DNA of 64,000 nt from Prorocentrum cordatum. Its lineage: Eukaryota; Sar; Dinophyceae; Prorocentrales; Prorocentraceae. Position numbers and translations under genes: made by a program. Under the pieces are notes generated by a model that saw only the letters and a list, made by a program, of their open reading frames with translations, ran no database searches and was not told the DNA's origin. This document shows positions 1 through 9,603 of this stretch, in pieces (the first letter of the stretch is position 1; each line of letters starts with the position of its first letter). The stretch lies in NCBI GenBank assembly GCA_963575745.1, contig CAUYUJ010012825.1:87543-151542 (forward strand), in the 5' to 3' direction.

Positions 1-461
1 CTTGGTCCCAAGGGGGCGCGCGATGGTGTGAGTAGACAGGATTCGCCGCCGTGTCTTCAGCACGCTGTGCAGTGTCCCGAGGCTCATGCAGCCCTGAGAG
101 GCAGGGGGGGCGTAAGGATCGCAAGGGCCCCGTCCCTTGGTTTCCCAGGCGCTCTTCCGCGCCCTTGCGCGGGCCTGGGGTGCGTCGCGTGGGCTTTGGG
201 GCGCCGCGAAGATGGGTCGAGAGGGGGATGGTGGGAAGAGGGCGGGGCCGAAGGCAATCACGAACTTCGATTGGCAGTTGGACAAGAACCCCACAGAGGC
301 CATCCTGGTTCGGGGAGGAAGCATGGAGCAGGGCAGGGCGAGCGGAATGGGCACCGGCTGGACGGCTGCGCCTTGCGTCGATGAGGAGGGCGATGAGGCG
401 GAGGAGGTGTAGAACGCCACGGGGAAACCTGAGGTCGGTCTAACGTAAACAAGGAGGAGGA
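1..461. other. Unassigned GC-rich sequence
   Basis: Several short overlapping ORFs, none with a recognisable domain or clear coding bias. It ends at the start of the purine-rich tract. I see no gene here. Confidence 0.5.
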
Positions 462-1040
462 GTGCGAGAGAAGGAGGAGCAGGAGGCGGAGGAGGAGGAG
501 GAGGAGGAGGAACGGGAAGGACTAGCGGGAGGACGGGAGGGGGTGCAGGACGAGCAGGGCGAGGAGCAGGGCGAGGAGGGAGGGCGCAGGGGCAGGCGGG
601 AGGGAGCGGGAGGGAGGGGAGAGGAGGGCGGCGACGAGGGGCGGGGGGGAGGACGGAGGGGCGGCATCGAGGGGAGGCGAGCGGAAGGCCGACCAGGGCG
701 GCGCCTGCAGCTTGGGGATGACTCTGAAGCCACTCTGGTTGGAGGAGGAGGAGGAGGAGGAGGAGGAGGAGGAGGAGGAGAGGAGGAAGGAGGAGGAGGA
801 GGAGGAGGAGGAGGAGGAGGAGGAGGAGGAGGAGGAGGAGGAGGAGGAGGAGGAGGAGGAGGAGGAGGAGGAGGAGGAGGGAGGAGGAGGAGGAGGAGGA
901 GGAGGAGGAGAGGAGGAGGAGGAGGAGAGGAGGAGGAGGAGGAGGAGGGAGGAGGAGGAGGAGGAGGAGGAGGAGGAGGAGGAGGGGGAGGGGGAGAGGG
1001 GAGGAGGAGAGGAGGAGGAGGAGGAGGAGGAGGAGGAGGA
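462..1040. repeat. Purine-rich (GGA)n tract
   Basis: Mixed G/A-rich sequence becomes nearly pure GGA from about 738 to 1040, with occasional GGGA interruptions. The poly-Glu, poly-Gly and poly-Arg ORFs across it are products of the triplet repeat. Such tracts could form triplex or quadruplex DNA (inference). Confidence 0.95.
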
Positions 1041-1059
1041 TGAGGGCTGGGCGAAACGG

Positions 1060-1255
1060 CACGACACAGTGGAGACCCATGCCAAGAAACACCTTGCTTG
1101 CTTCCAGGGTGCCCTGGTTTTTTGGGGTTTCGAGTGGTTTTGCTGTGGATAGCGCGACGTTCCAACACCAAAGATCAATGGGCGTCCTGGTGTCTCATGG
1201 TTGGGTTTCGTGTGGTAGGTTTCTTGTGGTCGGGCTTCCACTGAAGGGAAAGGGG
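1060..1255 (+). repeat. Dispersed repeat R1, copy 1
   Basis: About 195 bp that reappear diverged near 27.5 kb and more weakly near 42.5 kb. Shared blocks are a GGTGCCCTGG...GGGTTTCG core, a GTTCCAACACCAAA-like block and GGTTGGGTTTC. No terminal repeats and no credible ORF were found, so the class is unknown. Confidence 0.6.
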
Positions 1256-2070
1256 GCCACGCAATCTGCTGCATGCAGCTGGTTTCGGCCCCGCCGCCGA
1301 GCCCATTCCTTGATACATGGGCGCTTCCCGGCGCCAGGAGGCGCCAGGAAAGCCAGCTGCGTGAGATGGTTATCGACCCTACCCTTTGCTATCCTACCCT
1401 TTTGTTCCCCCCCAATCAGGACCCCGAAGTCTTGTGTCGCTGTCTCGCGGACCTCCTCTTGATGACCGAATCCGCTCTCGCTTCGTCTCTCGCTTCCTTC
1501 TGCCGCCCTGGTGATGCCCTCCCCCGCGGATCCCGTCCCCGCGGCCGAGTTCATCCTCGAAGGACGGCCCGGGCTTGCCCGGGGAATCTCACAGGGGTGG
1601 CTCGCGGAAGGGCAGCGGAGGACCGGCTGGCAGGAGGGTTTGCAATCCCGATTCCTCTGCTGGCGCCGCCCTGCGCAGGACAGTGTCACACGACTTTCTG
1701 GCCAGGGGTGTGAGTCATCCCTGCCCCGCGCCCTCAGCTCACTAGAGATTGACAGCGTCGCTGATGCGATGCTTCCCAGGGTGAACTGGCTGGGCTCCGC
1801 TCGATTTTCTCAGGGCGGCAAGGGGCTTTTAGAGAGGCCAGGGGGAGGGGGCCCAAATGGAGCCACAGTGCAAGAAGGCCGTTTGCAGGACGCTTCGGAC
1901 TTTGAGCCCTTGCGCAGAGGGGCCCTGGAGGCTCTGCTGGGGCTTTCTCGTGACCTTCGGGCCATCGATTGCCTCCGACCCTCCCCCCTTGTACTGAAGG
2001 CGGCTAAGACGAACCACCGCCGCCCCTCCGTGTTGGAAACGCCTATGTAGCCAAACGTTGGGCCGAAGTC
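1256..2070. other. Unassigned stretch
   Basis: About 800 bp with overlapping ORFs on both strands, the longest 179 codons at 1511-2050 (+). None shows a motif I recognise and none has an obvious start context. Probably intergenic or decayed repeat. Confidence 0.4.
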
Positions 2071-2077
2071 TTGCCAT

Positions 2078-2195
2078 GGAGGAGGAGGAGGAGGAGGAGG
2101 AGGAGGAGGAGGAGGAGGAGGAGGAGGAGGGGAGGAGGAGGAGGTGGAGGAGGAGGGAGGAGGAGGAAGAGGAGGAGGAGTTGGTGGAGGAAGAG

Positions 2196-2227
<32 letters not shown>

Positions 2228-2255
2228 GGAGGAGGAGGAGGAAGAGGGGGAGGCC
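2078..2255. repeat. (GGA)n microsatellite
   Basis: GGA triplets with GTGGAGG and GAA interruptions. It runs directly into the GGCCTCTTGG array, as also happens at other array loci in the window. Confidence 0.95.
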
Positions 2256-2770
2256 TCTTGAGGGCCTCCCGAGGACTTCCTCGGGGCCTCTTGGGAGCCT
2301 AAGCGGCCTTTTGGTGGCCCCTGGGGGCCTGTAAGGGGGCAGTCTGGGAGCCCTCTTGAGACGCTTTCGGGCCATCTTTGGGGCCATCTGGTAGCCCTCT
2401 TGGGGCCGTGTTGGGGGCCGTCGTTGGGCCCTCGTCGCCCGTCTCGGGGCTGTCTTGGGGGCTTCGTGGGCCGTCTTGACTAGATCTGGGAGGCCTCTGG
2501 GCCGTCTTGGGCTGTCGGAAGCCCGAAAGGGCGACAAGTCGATGTGCAAGCGCTAAAGGAACAATCACTGACTTTTGGCCTCCCGGAGCTCTGCTTGGAG
2601 CAACCTGGACAGTCTCAGGGGCCTCACAGGCCGTCTTATGCCCGTTTGGCCGCCTTAGGGCTAGATTGGGCTCTCTGGGACCATCCTGGCGTCTTGGAGG
2701 CGTCTTTGGGCCGTCTTGGAGGCCATCTTGGGCAAGCTTGGCCATCTTGGAGGCGTTGCTTTTTACATGC
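2256..2770 (+). repeat. Degenerate GGCCTCTTGG array, locus 1
   Basis: Imperfect 10-12-bp units of the type GGCCTCTTGGGGCC and GGCCGTCTTGG. An A-rich spacer at about 2510-2585 (GGAAGCCCGAAAG ... ACTTTTGGCCTC) has a counterpart at 41868-41938, so the spacer belongs to the family. The Pro/Lys/Arg-rich ORFs on the minus strand are translations of the units. Confidence 0.75.
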
Positions 2771-2989
2771 TCATGGGGGCCTTTTGGAACGAGTCAAAGA
2801 TTTATCATCCAGCACGCCGTGCACCGCTCTTGCAAGCGGTCACCCTGTTGGCCTCTTCGGAGGGCCGTCATAGGGGACCTCTTGGGCCCCTCCTGGAGCC
2901 CATAGGGGGCCTCTTTGGGCGATATTGGAGACCCACAAGGCCCTCCTGGACGCTCTTCGGACAGGAAAGGTGAGCACACGAACATCGTA

Positions 2990-3022
2990 TTAGACCTTTG
3001 TGTGTGCGTGTGTGTGTGTGCG

Positions 3023-3060
<38 letters not shown>

Positions 3061-3073
3061 TGTGTGCGTGTGT

Positions 3074-3107
<34 letters not shown>

Positions 3108-3478
3108 CTGTGTCTGTGTGTCTGTGTGCCTGTGTGTCTGTGTGTCTGTGTGTCTGTGTGTCTGTGTGTCTGTGTGTCTGTGTGTCTGTGTGTCTGTGTG
3201 TCTGTGTGTCTGTGTGTCTGTGTCTGTGTGTCTGTGTGTCTGTGTGTCTGTGTGTCTGTGTTTGTCTGTGTGTCTGTGTGTCTGTGTGTCTGTGTGTCTG
3301 TGTGTGCGTGTGTGCGTGTGTGCGTGTGTGCGCGTGTGCGCGTGTGCGCGTGTGCGTGTGCGTGTGCGTGTGCGTATGCGTGTGCGTGTGCGTGTGCGTG
3401 TGCGTGTGCGTGTGCGTGCGCGTGCGTGCGTGTGCGTGCGTGCGTGCGTGCGTGCGTGCGTGTGTGTGTGTGTGTGTT
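2990..3478. repeat. (TG)n-type microsatellite with TC and CG variants
   Basis: Long alternating purine-pyrimidine tract. A middle block is TGTGTGTC octamers (about 3110-3300) and a later block is TGCG and TGTGCG. Regular alternation makes it a candidate Z-DNA segment (inference). All ORFs across it are repeat translations. Confidence 0.95.
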
Positions 3479-3944
3479 TGTTCTATCACGTGGGCCTCCC
3501 GGGCCGACCCCCAGGGCAGCCCAAGAGGCCACCGCAAGAGAGCGCCAGGGCGGCCCCTCAGGAAGGCTCAATGCAGAGGTGGGAAGTCTGCCCTTCCACC
3601 AGGCTGCCAGGGCCTCGGGAAAAGTCACGCGGGCATCCCCGGGAGCGCCCAGAGGCGCTCAAGAGGTCCCAGGAATCCGGGTCTGGGGTTTGAAGAACAT
3701 TTTCACAATATTCAGCACATAGAGCCCGAAGGCACCTGATGACATTCTACTAAGTGCCTACGGCACTGTGCCAGATTTGGGCCTTCAATTCATTGCTGAG
3801 CCAGCAATCCCCATTTGCTCGATGACCTTGCATCGCAGCAATGCGGCCCCGTGACTCGCAAAAAGCGAGCGGGTGGGATCCAGACACCGCGTGTTGGAAG
3901 CACAGGGCTGACGGTGTGATTGCGCGATGCGTTTGCCGTATTCT
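3479..3944. other. Unassigned stretch
   Basis: About 465 bp of unique-looking sequence between the TG tract and the first hairpin element. It contains one small stem, GACTCGC-AAAAA-GCGAGC near 3852. No gene recognised. Confidence 0.4.
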
Positions 3945-4112
3945 GGGTTTCTTAATAAGCGCGGGGGGGTCCCCCCCGACGGGGGTCAACCTCGCCTCGT
4001 CGCGCCGCGACGGGGGGCGGAGCGCCTTCGGCGCGCGGTGGCTGCCCGCGACGGGGGTCGATGTGGGGCTGTCGGCGGGGGTGACGCCCCCCCGACGATT
4101 ATTAAGAAACTC
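3945..4112. mobile_element. MITE-like hairpin element with GTTTCTTAATAA ends
   Basis: GTTTCTTAATAA at 3947-3958 is matched by its reverse complement at 4099-4110. The next inner bases (G-run, CCCCCCCGACG) are also roughly complementary. The 168-bp interior is very GC-rich and codes for nothing. No convincing target-site duplication was found. Confidence 0.6.
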
Positions 4113-4202
4113 GGAGTAAGCTTCGGAGGTGGATGGAGAGAACGGTGAAGATGGACGGGCCAGACACTCGAAGAAGAACGCACATCATGATAAGCATACA
4201 CT

Positions 4203-4332
4203 ATCGGAGCTCCGCGCGGATTTCTTGGATCGGCGCTGGGACCCTCTGGCAGCGACACTGGCGCCGCCCCTGGCGCCCTCCGCGTTCCAGGGAGGGGGTC
4301 TTAGCACCGCTCCAATCAATTCGTGATGAGCT
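4203..4332. mobile_element. Diverged MITE, CCGCGCGGATTTCTTGG family
   Basis: The left arm carries CTCCGCGCGGATTTCTTGG, almost identical to the arms of the elements at 25.58 and 38.28 kb. The right arm is only partly complementary, so this copy is old. The centre has the family's CTGGCGCCGCCCCTGGCG block. Confidence 0.6.
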
Positions 4333-5148
4333 TCGACAGCTTATGCTGCTTCTTGTTATTATTACTTCTCCTCTTGTTTTTCGTCTGAGTGTTTTTCGTC
4401 TGAGTCTTCTTCCTTTTCTTATTCGTAGTATTGTTGTTTGCTTATTCTTCTTCAGACACCCTGCCATTGCTACCGCGCCTGCTCCTCCTGTTCATGTGGC
4501 CGTCGCTGCGGTGGTCTTGCTGCTGCTGCTGCCCTCCCTGCGGCTCCGCGGCCGCGGCGATGCAGCGCGTCACTGCCACCGCCGTCGCTGCGTCGCGAGT
4601 CTTGGCTTTGGCCCGAAGTCCGCGGCGCAGCCGATCTTCGGAGGAGGAGTGGTCCTCTTCAAGCTCTGCAGGGGTTCCCCATTCCACCGCGCGAAGCTCC
4701 CGAGACGGGGGCCGCCGTGATCTCCGCTTCGCCTGCAGCCTGTCCTGGGCCTCTCCTCGTCATAGCATCACTGTCGTCCCGGTTGTGCTGCCGCCGATCG
4801 CGCCCGGTGCGCTCTCTGCGCGGTGCCCAGGCCCTGTGGTCCGCCTTCGCCATGATCATGGCGACAGAGCTGGGAGGGGGCGGGGTGCAGCAGCCGGCGT
4901 GAGGCGGCAGAGGCTGGCGGAAGAGAAGAGGAGAGGAGGGGGGCCGTAAGAGAGTGCGGCGAAAGGTGGCGTTGGGAAGAAGAGGGGAGATGAGCAGAAC
5001 GAGGAGACAGAGAGAAGGGATGTGAGTCAGACATGGGGGGCGTGCACATATGTAAATGAGGCGCATCTACACATTCCCACTCATCAGAGTGAGGGGGCCG
5101 AACGGTCATCTAATGTCCCTGGGTGCGTGGCTGAAGTGAGAATCCGTG
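4333..5148. other. Unassigned stretch, pyrimidine-rich at its start
   Basis: Begins with a T/C-rich segment containing two TTTTTCGTCTGAGT copies (about 4378-4405). GC-rich sequence follows with many overlapping ORFs and no recognisable domain. Ends at the left arm of the composite element. Confidence 0.4.
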
Positions 5149-5540
5149 GTGAGAATTCTGCTTGTTGCGTTGTTGTTGTCGTTGTTGAATACTCACTTCT
5201 AAAACATAATTCTTGTTGATCTCTGGAAACGGTTCCGCGCGCTCTCGCTTCGACGCGGGCTACGATTTCTCTGAAAACGAGGCTCCCGCTCGAGCGTTGG
5301 CTTGAGCCTAAATGTGGGCCCTTACAGGCCCAGCTACGACAACAACGGCTTCCGCTCGACACTTCCTTACAATTTACCCCGAGACACCCTGGCCAGAGAG
5401 GCCCCCGAACTCAGGAACGGCGTTCTCGCTCGAAACACCCTTTCAATTCAACTAAGTTGGCGGAGGCCCAGCCACGACGACAAGGGCTCCTGCTCGATAC
5501 TTCCTCACGATTTACCACGAAGGGCATGCGCATATTGGGC
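5149..5540 (-). repeat. Left inverted arm of the composite element
   Basis: Read on the minus strand it gives GTAAATTGTAAGGAAGTG, GGAAGCCGTTGTTGTCGTAG and GAGTATTCAACAAC in the same order as the right arms near 6.2-6.56 and 8.76-9.16 kb. Sub-repeats of about 35 bp recur two or three times. Confidence 0.7.
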
Positions 5541-5544
5541 CGCG

Positions 5545-6168
5545 TTGGGCAAGGACGGGGCCGCTGAGGGAAACGAGAGGGCCACGAAGGGCAGCGAGGG
5601 GGCCGCGAAGGGCGACAGCGGGGCCGCGAAGGGCATGCATGTGGGGCCACGACGGGCGCAAACGAGCGGGGGCCACGAAGGGCATGCATCATATATGGGG
5701 CCACGAAGGCCAGCGAGGGGGCCGCGAAGGGCTGCAACGTGGCCGCGAAGGGCAGCGAGGTGGCCACGAAGGGTTGCAACGGGGCCACGAAGGGCAGCGA
5801 GGGGGCCACGAGGGGCTGCAACGGAGCCACGAACGGCAGCGAGGGGGCCACGAAGGGCAGCGAGGGGGCCACGAAGGGTCTGCAACGGGCCCACGAAGGG
5901 CAGCGAGGGGACAACGAAAGGCAGCAACGGGGCCACGAAGGGCAGCGAGGGGGCCACGAAGGGCTGCAACGGGGCCACGAAGGGCAGCGAGGGGGCCACG
6001 AAGGGCTACAACGGGGCCACGGAGGGCAGCGAGGGGTCCACGAAGGGCTGCAACGGGCCCACGAAGGGCAGCGAGGGGGCCACGAAGGGTTGCAACGGGT
6101 CCACAAAGGGCAGCGAAGGGGCCACGAAGGGCTGCAACGGGACCACGAAGGGCAACGAGATCCTGATT
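5545..6168 (+). repeat. 21-bp satellite array A (42-bp higher-order unit)
   Basis: The unit is GGGGCCACGAAGGGC followed alternately by AGCGAG and TGCAAC, so two 21-mers make a 42-bp higher-order repeat. Because 21 is a multiple of three and most frames lack stops, long heptad ORFs appear on both strands (GATKGSE/GATKGCN plus, PSLPFVA/PLQPFVA minus). I treat these as by-products rather than genes. Confidence 0.9.
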
Positions 6169-6169
6169 C

Positions 6170-6560
6170 GTGAGTCACGTGTGAGGGAGTCCTCCTGGGC
6201 GCCTGGGTGTCGGGAGCGCGGCGCTTGAGTAAATTGCGGGAACTTCAACGCATTCTTGAGTAAATTGCAAGCAAGTCTCCAGCGAGAGCGAAAGAGTGAT
6301 TCTTGAATAAATTGGAAGGAAGTCCCAAGCGAGAGCGCGATTCCTGATTCAAATGCGAGGAACTCTTGGGCGGGAGCGGGGGTCCTGGCTGAATCGTGAG
6401 GAAGTCTCAGGCGGGAAACGTCGTTGTTGTAACCCGGGGGCCAGCAACACAGTTTGAGGACGAAAATTCTCTTTGATAAAAACCATGGTGCGAGCGACGG
6501 GAGTGGCACTTCAATTGAACAAACACAATGTGAGTGCACCGGGGGGGCCAACAATGATTA
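6170..6560 (+). repeat. Right-type arm A of the composite element
   Basis: Tandem sub-repeats around GAGTAAATTGCAAG and GGAAGTCCCAAGCGAGAGC, then GTTGTTGTAACCCGGGGGCC. It aligns directly with 8700-9140 and inversely with 5149-5540. It ends where copy B continues into GTGAGAATTC. Confidence 0.75.
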
Positions 6561-6650
6561 TTTTAGGTTAGGGGGTGAGTCCGACGTGAAACAGAGACCC
6601 CCTTTACCGGGAAATCGATTTCGGGTTCGTGTCGTGCGTGCCGTGCGCGC

Positions 6651-7247
6651 GTGCGGGCGAGGCGAAGCTGCGTGGGCGGGCGAGAGGAAATCTTCCAGTG
6701 GCTGGGCCGCGGCCGGACCAAATGTTTCTCCTCCGGCGGCCGGTGGCCCGCGGTGTCCCGCTGGTGTCCCGAAATCTTCCTGTGGTTGGGCCGCGGCCGG
6801 ACCAAATGTTTCTCCTCTGGCGGCCGGTGGCCCGCGGTGTCCAGCCAGTGTCGCGCTGATGTCCCGCTGCCACGTCGACAAGATCTCCTGGCCCATTTGG
6901 TCAGGGCCGTCACGGACTGCAAGGAATTCGCCCCGCCAGGCCTTGCCAATGCAGAGTGGCGGTGCACCCTGACTTGGCCGAACAGCTTTGCACCAGGAGA
7001 TGGCCGTCGGGTTGTTGTTACTGGGGAAGGCACAAGCAAAAACTCAGCGTCGGAGCTCGCTTGCCTTCGAGCCGTCGTTTGGCTCATCATTGAGTCTCCG
7101 AAGGACTTTGTGCTCCGACCTGTGCACTGGAAAGTATCGCCAGACCAGCTGGTGGCCAATCTGCCCGGCGCCGACGCGCGGCACCAGGCATTGCCAATGC
7201 ACGCCCCTGCGCGCCTCCGGGGTGCGGGGTGCTGGCGAGGAGGCTGA
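6651..7247 (+). pseudogene. Fragment with a dsRNA-binding-domain-like region
   Basis: Frame 3 translates to two 28-residue repeats followed by a segment (about 6880-7100) with the look of a double-stranded RNA-binding domain: a helix (LLAHLVRAV), a strand pair (EWRCTLTWP, RRVVVTGEGTSKN) and a second helix (SASELACLRAVVWLI). The SKN sits where the family's KKxAK motif normally lies. The frame then ends at 7247, while protein-like sequence continues in another frame. It lies inside the composite element. No start or promoter is evident. Domain assignment is by eye and moderate; it could also be one exon of an intron-bearing gene. Confidence 0.4.
6687..6855 (+). repeat. 84-bp tandem duplication, in frame
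   Basis: Two near-identical units: AAATCTTCC starts at 6688 and again at 6772. The 84-bp period equals 28 codons and keeps the reading frame of the dsRNA-binding-like ORF downstream (GRGRTKCFSSGGRWPAVS in each unit). Confidence 0.85.
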
Positions 7248-7809
7248 CGCGCCTGACGCTGACGCGCGCTTGGTTGCACTTTTGCACCGATGCCTGAACG
7301 CGCGCGGTGGTGAGTTCGATCCGTCTAAGATTTTGCACAAAAGGATGGGGCTCAGACCGGGGGGCGAGCATGTGTACGAGAAGTTCAACAAGTTCTTGGT
7401 GCTTGGGGGGCTGAAAGGTTTCATCGAGAACCACCCCGAGTTCACATGGAACCCCAAGACCAAACAACAACTTATTATCACATGGGCACGCGGGGCACGG
7501 CAGCCGGCAGTGGGCGACGTGCCCGCAGTGGAGAACGCGCCGCTCGATGAGGGCGTGCGAGCACCAGGGTTTGCCAGTGAGTCAGGTGTTGACGTGAGAA
7601 CCCCAGCGGCGCCTGCGTGTGGGTGGCCGCCGCGAGCAGTCATTGTGGCACCGCGGCGCACACGTTCGACCACGTCGATTGGCGCTGAGGTGAGGTTCGC
7701 GCGAATGATAAGCGCACGCGGGACAGCGCTTCACGACAATGTCGAGCGCGCTTCGCCAACATCGCCACATCACATCACGCCCACGTGCATAAATCACTCT
7801 ACTCGCTAG
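7220..7809 (+). pseudogene. Fragment with a helix-turn-helix-like (LOTUS-like?) segment
   Basis: Frame 1, offset from the dsRNA-binding-like piece upstream. It contains DADARLVALLHRCLNARGG, then FDPSKI, then GGLKGFIENHPEFTW, which resembles the winged-helix layout of OST-HTH/LOTUS domains that bind RNA. The change of frame near 7200-7240 suggests a frameshift or a lost intron joining it to the preceding dsRBD-like region. The last roughly 80 residues are low-complexity. The LOTUS label is tentative. Confidence 0.3.
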
Positions 7810-8029
7810 ATTCCGCCCCACAGGCATCGTCAGAACAACAATCACCACTTTTGCCCATTGCTGCCCCCCTCGAAACCTCCGTATCACCCGCAAGGTGGTC
7901 GTATAGGTATACTTTTCTTCCCTGCAGGTCGGGCCCCGACAAGCGGCGGGGCGGCCGCGGACCGTCGGCCTGGCCAGCGGCAGCGCTGATCGGCGGCAAC
8001 CCGACCCCAATAGGGACGGACAGGGGACC

Positions 8030-8087
8030 GACCGCGACGACGACTTTGACGACGACGTCGACGACGACGAAGACGACGAGCGAAAGC

Positions 8088-8123
<36 letters not shown>

Positions 8124-8137
8124 GAGAGAAAGAGATA
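8030..8137. repeat. (GAC)n and (GA)n microsatellite
   Basis: GACGACGTCGAC-like triplets run into GAGAGA and GAGAAA repeats just before satellite array B. Confidence 0.9.
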
Positions 8138-8149
8138 AAAAAAAGACAG

Positions 8150-8692
8150 CAGGGCCACGAAGGGCACGAAGTAGGCGGCCGCGAAAGGCGACAGCGGGGA
8201 CACGAAGGGAATGCGCATGGGGCCATGAACAGCGCGAACGAGCGGGGGTCACATAAGGCAGATAACGCGGGGCCACAAAACGGCAACGACGGGGCCACTG
8301 AGGGTAGCAACTGGGCCACGTAGGACAGCAAGGGGGCCGCACGAAGGGCATGCGCATGGGGCCACGACGGGCGCGAACGAGCGGGGGCCACGAAGGACAT
8401 GCATAGATTGGGCCGCGAATGGTAGCGAGGGGGCCACGAAGGGCTGCAACGGGGGAAGGGCAGCGAGGGGGCCACGAAGGGCTGCAACGGGGCCACCAAG
8501 GGCAGCGAGGGGGCCACGAACGGCTGCACCGGGGCCGCGAAGGGCAGCGAGGGGGCCGCGAAGGGCTGCAACGGGGCCACGAAGGGCAGCGAGGGGGCCA
8601 CGAAAGGCTGCAACGGAGCCGCGAAGGGCAGCGAGGGGGCCACGAACGGCTTGCAACGGGACCACGAAGGGCAGCGAGATCCCGATTCCTAA
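8150..8692 (+). repeat. 21-bp satellite array B
   Basis: Same 21-bp unit and AGCGAG/TGCAAC alternation as array A. Its first 250 bp also repeat the start of array A in order (GGGCATGCGCATGGGGCC, then GGCGCGAACGAGCGGGGG), so the two arrays are direct copies of one ancestral block. Confidence 0.9.
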
Positions 8693-8699
8693 GTAATGT

Positions 8700-9140
8700 G
8701 TGAGGGAGTCCTCAGCGTGAGCGCAACTCCTGAGTGCCTGAGCGTTGGGAGCGCGGCGCTTGAGTAAATTGCAGGAAATCCCAACGCAAGGGCGGTAGTC
8801 TTGAGTAGAGTACAAACGAGTCTCCAGCGACAGCGCGACTCCAGAGCGCCGAGAGAGCGATCCCTGAGTAAATTGCAAGGAAGTCCCAAGCGAGAGCGCG
8901 ATTCCTGAATAACACGCCAGGAAGTCTCAGGCGGGAGCGGGGGTCCTGGCTAACTTGTAAGGAAGTCTCAGGCGGGAGCCGTTGTTGTTGTAACCCGGGG
9001 GCCAACAATACACATTGAGCCTCAAGACTTTCCGTGGTTGAAGGAAACAGGGTGCGAGTTCCGGGAGGGGCACTTCTATTTGACAAATTCAATGTGCGTG
9101 CACTGGGGGGACCAACAACGATTATTATTCAGTAGTGAGA
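8700..9140 (+). repeat. Right arm B of the composite element
   Basis: Carries GAGTAAATTGCAAGG, GTCCCAAGCGAGAGCGCG and GTTGTTGTAACCCGGGGGCC like arm A, then runs to GTGAGAATTC and a CAA microsatellite. It is inverted relative to 5149-5540. Confidence 0.75.
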
Positions 9141-9142
9141 AT

Positions 9143-9144
9143 TC

Positions 9145-9208
<64 letters not shown>

Positions 9209-9345
9209 GCAACAGCAACAACAACAGCAACAGCAACATCAACAGCAACAGCAACAGCAACAACAGCAACAACAGCAACAACATCAACAACAACAACAGC
9301 AACAACAACAGCAACATCAACAGCAACAACAACAACAACAAGCGC
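9143..9345. repeat. (CAA)n/(CAG)n microsatellite
   Basis: About 200 bp of CAA triplets with CAG and CAT variants. It abuts the outer end of the composite element. The matching left end (5160-5195) carries the complementary GTT triplets, so this microsatellite may have grown from the element's own terminus. Confidence 0.95.
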
Positions 9346-9355
9346 GACCATGAAA

Positions 9356-9422
9356 TATGGAGAGGGAGAGAGAGGAAGAGGGAGAGAGGGGCAGGAGAGA
9401 GGTCGAGAGAGAGAGAGAGAAT
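9356..9422. repeat. (GA)n-rich microsatellite
   Basis: GAGAGA with GGGAGA variants directly after the CAA tract. Sequence from 9423 to 9603 has no recognisable feature. Confidence 0.85.
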
Positions 9423-9603
9423 GGACACCAAGAGGCAGCGCACTCCTCGGCTCCGAGGCTTGCGGTCCTTGCCTGCAGCTGCACTCGCATCCGCAAGAGG
9501 TGACGGGGGGCAGGAGACGAGACCTTCATCATCGCCGCAGTGATGTCCATGAGACACCCGAAGTTCACCGTGCTCGCAGGCGACTGGGAACAGTCCGAAT
9601 AAT

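Larger units (their letters stand above)
5149..9165. mobile_element. Composite foldback element with satellite arrays
   Basis: Inverted arms of roughly 400 bp lie at 5149-5540 and 8700-9140, and a second right-type arm lies at 6170-6560. The arms are built from short sub-repeats (GTAAATTGCAAGGAAGTC type), as in foldback (FB) elements of Drosophila. Two arrays of 21-bp units lie at 5545-6168 and 8150-8692. The outermost match is GTGAGAATTC followed by CAA triplets near 9143, against its reverse complement near 5150-5200. The interior 6560-8030 holds protein-domain remnants. One interpretation is a single element of about 4 kb; another is two tandem copies, one missing its left arm. Confidence 0.6.

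Noticed and set aside
3000-3740. Long ORFs with Cys/Val or His/Thr runs
   Set aside because: Direct translations of TG-type microsatellites; the same ORFs appear in several frames and on both strands. The same holds for 11.5-12.0 and 13.09-14.05 kb.
5290-5320. Dinoflagellate spliced-leader sequence (GGCTTGAGCC near 5303 resembles its end)
   Set aside because: Only a few bases fit; the CCATTTTGGCTCAAG core is absent in the window.
5411-6228. ORFs of up to 308 codons on both strands over satellite array A
   Set aside because: Produced by a stop-free 21-bp unit; nothing beyond the repeat supports a gene.
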